64,000 nucleotides of DNA from Rhodococcus maanshanensis NBRC 100610 (GTDB lineage Bacteria > Actinomycetota > Actinomycetes > Mycobacteriales > Mycobacteriaceae), in contig NZ_BCXA01000003.1 in the NCBI RefSeq assembly GCF_001894865.1, positions 1-64,000 of the forward strand, given 5' to 3'. Positions 59,457 to 64,000 of the stretch are shown in pieces. Within the stretch, counting starts at the first letter, position 1; each line of letters opens with the position of its first letter. The notes under the pieces were generated by a model, which was not told where the DNA came from, ran no database searches, and saw only the letters and a program-made list of their open reading frames with translations. Position numbers and translations under genes: made by a program.

Positions 59457-60937
59457 AGCGACACCAGCTTTCTGCGCCGGACGAGCGCGACGAAGAACGG
59501 TGCGCCGAAGAGCGCCAACACGATTCCCACCTGGAGTTCGCCGGGGCGGACCACGACGCGGCCGATCACGTCCGCGAGTAGGACCATGATTGCGCCGATG
59601 ATGCCTGCATAGGGCACCAGCCAGCGGTAGTCGGGACCGGTGATCGACCGGGCGACATGGGGTACCACCAGCCCGACGAAGGCGATCGGGCCACAGGCGG
59701 CGGTGGCGGCGCCGGTGAGGAGGGTGATCGCGACGATGCCGATCGTCCGGCTCAGCACGATGTTGGTGCCGAGGCCGCGGGCGACGTCGTCGCCGAGGCT
59801 GAGCACGTTCAGGCTCGGGGTGCTCGCCATCGCGATCAGCGCACCGATCACCAGGAACGGCAGCACCTGCCACAGCACCTCGGGTCCGCGCCCGGCGATG
59901 GAGCCGACGACCCAGAACCGGTAGCCGTCGAGGCTGGTCTGGTCGAGCAGGATGACGGTGTTCGTCATGGCGCTGAGGAACATGGCCACCGCGGCGCCGG
60001 CGAGCGCGAGGCTCAACGGGCTCGACCTGCCGTTGCCGATCGACGAGATGCCGAACACGACGATGCTCGCGGCGAGGGATCCGGCGAACGCGAACCACAG
60101 GTACTCGTTCGGTCCGGCCAGCCCGAACAGGTAGATCGAGAGCACCACGAAGAAGGCGGCGCCGCCGTTGAGACCGAGCAGACCAGCATCGGCGAGCGGG
60201 TTGCGGGTGTGGCCCTGGATGAGCGCGCCCGCGATGCCGAGCGCGATGCCGACGGCGATCCCGAGAGCGGTGCGCGGCACCCGCAGGGTGCGCACCACCA
60301 GGTCGGTGTCGATGCCGGTCGGGGTGAACAGTGCGTGGAAGATCTCGGCGAAGTTCATGGGCCTGGCACCGACCGCGATGCTGGCCAGGGCGGCCGCGGC
60401 GAGCAGCAGCACGAGGAGCGCGAGTCCGAGCAGTCGGCGCCTGCGGATCGCGGCCATCGAGGTGTCGCGGCGGATCGGGGTGAAGCCCTCCGCGACCGCG
60501 GTCTTGAGCCGGACGACCTCGGCGCCGGTGCGGGGGAGCAGCGCCCTGCGGGTGCCGAGCGGTTCGCCGGAGTCGGCGTCCCGGGTGACCAGGCCCAGCC
60601 AGCCCTTGCCGACGCTCTGGCCCGTGCTGCCCTCCCTGGTGCCGCGGTTCCAGACGAGCAGGGCGGCGGCGGTGATCAGGGCGACCCCGCCGAAGACCGC
60701 GCGATCCATCTGGCCGCCGCCGTTGTCGTCGCGCAGGGAGTCGACGATGAACCAGCCGATGACCAGGGGGAGGGCGACCACGCCCAGGTCGGCGAGGGCG
60801 GCGAGCAGTCGGCGTTGCAGCGGTGCGGGTCCGCTCGGGACCTCCAGCGAACCGTAGACCTCGGTCGGGTGGGTCCCCCGGGTCTCGGTCGGCCCGGGGC
60901 GCGCGGCGACCGAACCTGGTGTGGGGGTGGACGTCAC
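59453..60937 (-). CDS. RDD-FecCD fusion permease
   Basis: A 494-residue protein in two parts. Residues about 35-150 form an RDD domain: QRRLLAALADLGVVALPLVI, then NRGTREGSTGQSVGKGWLGL and TRDADSGEPLGTRRALLP, with two membrane helices. After a short linker the FecCD permease begins near residue 160 (RVPRTALGIAVGIALGIAGA, NPLADAGLLGLNGGA, GPIAFVGLVVPHVAR). RDD domains normally stand alone or in ion exchangers. GTG 60937 is supported by AGGAG 9 nt upstream; TTG 60967 would add ten residues. Two iron boxes lie upstream. The fusion may join substrate gating or ion coupling to siderophore import. Confidence 0.88.
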   Translation of the reverse strand: MTSTPTPGSVAARPGPTETRGTHPTEVYGSLEVPSGPAPLQRRLLAALADLGVVALPLVIGWFIVDSLRDDNGGGQMDRAVFGGVALITAAALLVWNRGTREGSTGQSVGKGWLGLVTRDADSGEPLGTRRALLPRTGAEVVRLKTAVAEGFTPIRRDTSMAAIRRRRLLGLALLVLLLAAAALASIAVGARPMNFAEIFHALFTPTGIDTDLVVRTLRVPRTALGIAVGIALGIAGALIQGHTRNPLADAGLLGLNGGAAFFVVLSIYLFGLAGPNEYLWFAFAGSLAASIVVFGISSIGNGRSSPLSLALAGAAVAMFLSAMTNTVILLDQTSLDGYRFWVVGSIAGRGPEVLWQVLPFLVIGALIAMASTPSLNVLSLGDDVARGLGTNIVLSRTIGIVAITLLTGAATAACGPIAFVGLVVPHVARSITGPDYRWLVPYAGIIGAIMVLLADVIGRVVVRPGELQVGIVLALFGAPFFVALVRRRKLVSL

Positions 60938-60977
60938 GGTCGGTGGCTCCTGATCGGCGAGGCGCAAGCTTGAGAGA

Positions 60978-60996
60978 TTAGGTTACGGAACCCTAT
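60978..60996. promoter_or_regulatory. Iron box 1 (IdeR/DtxR type)
   Basis: TTAGGTTACGGAACCCTAT matches the IdeR consensus TTAGGTTAGGCTAACCTAA at 13-14 of 19 positions. It lies 41 bp before the RDD-permease start. Confidence 0.6.
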
Positions 60997-61033
60997 CTCC
61001 GGCGAGGGGTCCGGCTCCCTGTCGCCCGCTAGT

Positions 61034-61052
61034 AATGGTTAGGCTAACCTAC
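61034..61052. promoter_or_regulatory. Iron box 2 (IdeR/DtxR type)
   Basis: AATGGTTAGGCTAACCTAC matches the IdeR consensus at 15 of 19 positions with an intact GGTTAGGCTAACC core. It lies between the ABC operon and the FhuF-like gene and can control both directions. Confidence 0.85.
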
Positions 61053-61120
61053 ATTCGCGGCCGATCTGATGCCTGGTCGCCCCACGAGAAGTCCGAATGT
61101 CGCCGACCCAGGAGTGAGCA

Positions 61121-61900
61121 GTGTCTTCCATCGCAGCGCCCCCGATCGCAGTGTCATCGACCGCCGTTTCGATGAAACCGCTGGGGAACGACCCGGCTGC
61201 CGCGCTCGACGACTCCTGCGCCCGGCTGCGGGGCATCTACCCGGACTACCCGAGGGTGTACGCCGTCGCGCTGATGGCCGATCAGGGCAAGCGTCGTTGG
61301 TGGTCCGCAGCCGAGGGGATTCACGGCGACCGCCTCGAGCGGATGGTCGAGCGGGCGCTGGCCGACCTCGGCGAGCCAGAGGCGGCCGCCGCCTCGGTGG
61401 CGACCGCGCTCATCCACGCGGTGATCGGCCGAGTGGCGTCGCTGGTGGTGCTGGAGGGGCGGTCCTGGGATCCGGGTCTCGAGAACCTGTGGTTGCACAT
61501 GGACAGCGACGGCTGCATCGACTGGGCCGGGGTGTGTGATCCGGTCCTGCGGGTGCTGCCGGGCGATCGGTGGGCCGGGACGCGCGCGGCGGTCACGCTG
61601 CCGTGTGAGGGCGCCCTGCTGGTGTGGACCGCGTACCGGTGCCGCGCCGCGCTGGTCGCGATCTTCGATGCGCTCGACCGGATCGTGCCGCTCGATCGAT
61701 CGCGCCTGTGGGCCATGGTCGGCGAGGCGATCCTCGGCGCCGCCACGCTGGTCCCGATCCTCGGCGGGGTCGGGGAGTCCGTGGCGATGCGCCGGGGTCA
61801 GGGCCTGCTCGACGCCTTCGAGGGTGCCGGGGTGCCGGTCCGGGCGCGTGCCGACCGGGCGGCGCCCAGGCGCGGCGCAATCGCCTCGCTTGCAAGTTAG
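61121..61900 (+). CDS. Iron-regulated FhuF-like protein (possible siderophore-iron reductase)
   Basis: A 259-residue protein. The central part (VATALIHAVIGRVASLVVLE, LWLHMDSDGCIDWAGV, VTLPCEGALLVWTAYRC) follows the pattern of FhuF/IucA-IucC C-terminal-like proteins placed beside siderophore transporters. The C-terminal CC-x10-CxxC iron-sulfur cluster of true FhuF is missing. Five single Cys are spread through the protein. GTG 61121 is set by AGGAG at 61110-61114. The stop codon TAG falls inside the third iron box, so its end overlaps the promoter of the small RNA. Confidence 0.65.
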   Translation: MSSIAAPPIAVSSTAVSMKPLGNDPAAALDDSCARLRGIYPDYPRVYAVALMADQGKRRWWSAAEGIHGDRLERMVERALADLGEPEAAAASVATALIHAVIGRVASLVVLEGRSWDPGLENLWLHMDSDGCIDWAGVCDPVLRVLPGDRWAGTRAAVTLPCEGALLVWTAYRCRAALVAIFDALDRIVPLDRSRLWAMVGEAILGAATLVPILGGVGESVAMRRGQGLLDAFEGAGVPVRARADRAAPRRGAIASLAS

Positions 61901-61918
61901 GCCAGGCTTGCCTATAGT
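61890..61918 (+). promoter_or_regulatory. Promoter with iron box 3, before a predicted small RNA
   Basis: TTGCAA (61890-61895) and TATAGT (61913-61918) with exactly 17-bp spacing. The IdeR-like box TTAGGCCAGGCTTGCCTAT (61897-61915, about 14 of 19 matches) fills the spacer and enters the -10, so IdeR with iron would block transcription. Confidence 0.75.
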
Positions 61919-61925
61919 CATTTCC

Positions 61926-62024
61926 GGAACGTGAATGATCGGACCGCGCCGGAGTCCTGAGGGCTGCAGAGACTCCCGGTCCTTCCCCGCGACGGGCCCC
62001 ACACCTTCGGGTGCGGGGCCCGTC
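61926..62024 (+). ncRNA. Predicted iron-starvation small RNA, MrsI-like
   Basis: About 100 nt between a strong iron-box promoter and a strong intrinsic terminator, without a real gene inside (only a 9-codon GTG frame, 61931-61960). Stem-loop 1 pairs GGACCG (61941-61946) with CGGTCC (61977-61982) and GGAGTC (61951-61956) with GACTCC (61971-61976), leaving a 4-nt bulge and a 14-nt apical loop. Stem-loop 2 is the terminator. The next gene is the Rv1847 homologue. In M. tuberculosis the IdeR-repressed sRNA MrsI (ncRv11846, by my recollection) has the same size, the same control and the same place next to Rv1847. Homology is inferred from position and architecture, not from an alignment. Confidence 0.65.
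61991..62024 (+). terminator. Terminator of the predicted small RNA
   Basis: A 15-bp stem (61991-62005 with 62010-62024, one A-C mismatch) capped by a TTCG tetraloop and followed by GGCATTTCGG. Confidence 0.9.
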
Positions 62025-62080
62025 GGCATTTCGGGCGAAAGGTACATTCACTCGACCGGCGGCAACCATGGAGTGTGAAG

Positions 62081-62533
62081 ATGAGCAACGTGTCCTCGAT
62101 GAGCGATCTGTCCGGGATGGATCCCGCGGCCGCGACCCCGTTCCTCAACAAGGGATTCGGCGAGGTGCTGGGGCTCGAGTACACCGAACTCAGCGGCGAC
62201 CGGGTGCGTGCCAAGTGGACGGTCCGTCCCGAGCTGTACCAGCCGGCGGGCATCATGAACGGCGGCGTGCACTGCGCCGTCGTCGAGACGCTCGCCAGCA
62301 TCGCGGGCAGCATCTGGCTGGGCGACCGGGGGCACGTGGTCGGCGTCAACAACAACACCGACTTCCTGCGGGCCACCCGCGATGGCGTCCTCTTCGCCGA
62401 GGCGACGCCGGTGCACCGCGGCCGCACGCAGCAGCTGTGGCAGGTCGCGGTGGTGGACGAGCGCGACCGCCTGGTGGCCAAGGGACAGGTGCGACTCGCG
62501 AACGTCACGGACACGGACCGGCTCGGTGGTTAG
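62081..62533 (+). CDS. PaaI-family thioesterase (Rv1847-like)
   Basis: A 150-residue hotdog thioesterase. PAGIMNGGVHCAVVETLASI carries the active-site Asn/Gly region and VGVNNNTDFLRATRDG with HRGRTQQLWQVAVVDE are shared with Rv1847. It should hydrolyse a short or aromatic acyl-CoA. ATG 62081 is preceded by GGAG 7 nt upstream; GTG 62075 is an alternative. It is convergent with the sigma-factor gene and overlaps its end by 4 nt. Confidence 0.88.
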   Translation: MSNVSSMSDLSGMDPAAATPFLNKGFGEVLGLEYTELSGDRVRAKWTVRPELYQPAGIMNGGVHCAVVETLASIAGSIWLGDRGHVVGVNNNTDFLRATRDGVLFAEATPVHRGRTQQLWQVAVVDERDRLVAKGQVRLANVTDTDRLGG

Positions 62534-63837
62534 CCGGGGTCGGCGGTAAGCGTCGCGGCCCGCTCCAGCAGTATCTTCCGTGCTCGATCGTTGCCCGTCA
62601 GCCGGGCTGCCGCCGCGAACTCGGTGCTCGCCTCCGCATTCCTGCCCAGACGGGCCAGCAGTTCCGCGCGGGTGGCGGGGAGCAGTCGGTAACCGTCGAG
62701 CCGACCATCGGCGACGAGGCCGTCGACGATCGCGAGGGCCGCGGCAGGCCCCGCGGCCATCGCAACCGCCGCGGCGCGGTTGAGTTCGACCACGGGCGAA
62801 GGGGCGAGCCGCCCCAGTGCCTCGTACAACAGCACGATTCGGTCCCAGTCGGTGTCGTCGACCGAGGCCGCGACCGCATGGCATTCCGCGATCGCCGCCT
62901 GCAGCGAGTAGGCGCCGCGGCCTCGCCCGATCGAGTCGGCACGTTCGAGTGCGGCGCGCCCCCGCACCACGGCGTTGCGGTCCCACCGGCGTCGGTCCTG
63001 GTCGGCCAACAGGATTGGATCGCCATTCGTGTCCAGGCGAGCGGGGAATCGAGCGGCGGTGAGCTCCATCAGCGCGACGAGACCGTGCACCTCGGACTCG
63101 TGTGGGACCAGTTCGGCGAGCACCCGGCCCAAACGCAGCGCCTCTCGGCAGAGTTCGGGTCGCATCCACTCGTCACCTGCACTCGCCGCATGGCCTTCGT
63201 TGAAGGCCAGGTACAGCACCCCTAGGACGTCGCCGAGTCGCGCGCCGAACTCGGACCGCTCCGGCACCGCGAACGGCACTTTGGCCGCGGCGAGCGTCTT
63301 CTTGGCGCGGACGATCCGCTGCTGCACCGTCGATGTCGGCACGAGGAATGCGCGCGCGATCTCCTCGCTCGACAGGCCACCGACCACCCGCAACGTCAGT
63401 GCCACCCGTGCCTCTCGGGCGAGCACCGGATGACACGAGACGAACACGAGCCGGAGGACGTCGTCGTCGATTCTGTCCGGGTCCCAGGGCAATTCCGCTG
63501 CCACGTCCGCCGCTCGGGTCTCCTCAGCCTCAAGGTCACGGGCGATGGCGGCGAGCCGGTCGTCATACCGCTCCCTCCGTCGCCAGCCGTCGATGGCCCT
63601 ACGTTTGGCGACTGTCGTCAGCCACGCCCCGGGATTCGCGGGTATCCCGGTCGCCGGCCATTGGGCCAGTGCGTCGGCGAGCGCCTCCTGCGCGAGGTCC
63701 TCGGCGAGCCCGAAATCGCCGACGGTCCGGGTCAGCGTCGCGACGATGCGGGCAGACTCGATCCGCCACACGGCCGCGACGGAGCGCCGCGCGGACTCGA
63801 CAGCGTCCTGGCGGCGCTCCGTAGGGGCGTCGGTCAT
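62530..63837 (-). CDS. ECF sigma factor with C-terminal helical domain (ECF42/DUF6596 type)
   Basis: A 435-residue sigma factor, twice the normal ECF length. Sigma-2 is at about 20-95 (GDFGLAEDLAQEALADAL, AWLTTVAKRRAIDGWRRRE) and sigma-4 at about 125-185 (LRVVGGLSSEEIARAFLVPT). The remaining 240 residues are TPR-like helices (DUF6596) that likely act as built-in regulator. No anti-sigma gene is adjacent. Instead a YCII-domain (DGPF) gene lies directly upstream, the usual partner of this group. Confidence 0.9.
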   Translation of the reverse strand: MTDAPTERRQDAVESARRSVAAVWRIESARIVATLTRTVGDFGLAEDLAQEALADALAQWPATGIPANPGAWLTTVAKRRAIDGWRRRERYDDRLAAIARDLEAEETRAADVAAELPWDPDRIDDDVLRLVFVSCHPVLAREARVALTLRVVGGLSSEEIARAFLVPTSTVQQRIVRAKKTLAAAKVPFAVPERSEFGARLGDVLGVLYLAFNEGHAASAGDEWMRPELCREALRLGRVLAELVPHESEVHGLVALMELTAARFPARLDTNGDPILLADQDRRRWDRNAVVRGRAALERADSIGRGRGAYSLQAAIAECHAVAASVDDTDWDRIVLLYEALGRLAPSPVVELNRAAAVAMAAGPAAALAIVDGLVADGRLDGYRLLPATRAELLARLGRNAEASTEFAAAARLTGNDRARKILLERAATLTADPG

Positions 63838-63841
63838 GGGG

Positions 63842-64000
63842 TCAGGCCTCGCGGCTCTCGAGCTCCTCGCGCCATCCCTCTTCCTTCTGGATCCACTCGT
63901 TGTCCTGCGGGAAGTCCTCCGGGCCGGTCACCCGGCGCACTTCGATCTTCGAGCCAGGGCCAAGAGGCACCCGCTTCGCCCATTCGGCTGCCTCCTCCCT
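63842..64000 (-). CDS. YCII/DGPF-domain protein (3' part)
   Basis: The last 52 codons of a gene entering from the right. The visible part (EEAAEWAKRVPLGPGSKIEV, RRVTGPEDF, ending EELESREA) is the C-terminal half of a YCII-related/DGPF protein. The stop is 4 bp before the sigma-factor start, so the two form an operon. The 5' end is outside the window. Confidence 0.8.
   Translation of the reverse strand, partial: REEAAEWAKRVPLGPGSKIEVRRVTGPEDFPQDNEWIQKEEGWREELESREA

Noticed and set aside
61931-61960. Nine-codon GTG frame inside the predicted small RNA
   Set aside because: Too short to support as a gene and without a ribosome-binding site; it remains possible as a tiny uORF.

Overview
The window is high-GC DNA with GTG and TTG starts, many 4-nt GTGA/ATGA stop-start overlaps and intrinsic terminators with little or no U-tract. 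Gene content and order match the Mycobacteriales (Mycobacterium, Nocardia, Rhodococcus, Gordonia, Tsukamurella group). In M. tuberculosis numbering, recalled from memory, the left part follows Rv1691-Rv1701 and Rv1708-Rv1713, then jumps to Rv1822-Rv1832, Rv1836c-Rv1837c and Rv1841c-Rv1847. It looks like chromosomal backbone with accessory genes inserted. I see no insertion sequence, prophage, rRNA or CRISPR array. I cannot name the genus.

Layout. 1-8.1 kb: TPR protein, HAD phosphatase, tlyA, NAD kinase, recN, steA, steB, mostly translationally coupled. 8.3-11.7 kb: pyrG, ADP-ribose-type Nudix, xerD. 11.7-12.6 kb: two small inserted genes. 12.7-18.7 kb: parA-like ATPase, scpA, scpB, rluB-like, cmk, der, then a terminator and tRNA-Pro(GGG). 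19-30 kb: CoA-type Nudix, SMP-30 protein, a CDP-alcohol phosphatidyltransferase, DUF881/small basic protein cluster, gcvH, garA, two MerR regulators, a bifunctional nuclease, and gcvP behind a tandem glycine riboswitch. 30-37 kb: a tiny exported protein, a VWA protein, malate synthase G, a copper-linked pair (Cys-rich peptide with a CsoR-like operator, Tat-exported multicopper oxidase) and a thioesterase. 37.9-43.8 kb: two CNNM/CBS membrane proteins preceded by a 48-codon ORF, GuaB1 and a DMT transporter. 43.8-51 kb: two DEAD-box helicases flanking an exported deiminase/TetR unit and gnd. 51-57.3 kb: a Cys-containing leader peptide before an OsmC protein, an M56 protease/BlaI pair, an esterase and an MprF-type membrane protein. 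57.3-64 kb: a 38-bp tandem repeat, a siderophore ABC operon under iron boxes, a FhuF-like protein, a predicted iron-controlled small RNA, a thioesterase, an ECF42-type sigma factor and a truncated YCII gene.

Functional themes are chromosome maintenance (recN, xerD, parA, scpAB), central metabolism under GarA-type control (gcvH, gcvP, garA, glcB, gnd, pyrG, guaB1), cell-envelope functions (steAB, DUF881/Sbp, BlaI/M56, MprF-like) and metal homeostasis (copper pair, iron operon). The strongest discovery candidates are the predicted IdeR-controlled ~100-nt RNA at 61926-62024, which fits the position and architecture of mycobacterial MrsI, and the leader peptide at 51175-51273, whose last codons include a Cys-Cys pair inside a hairpin. 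Other notable items are an RDD-FecCD fusion permease and a CsoR-like operator in front of a Cys-rich micro-protein.
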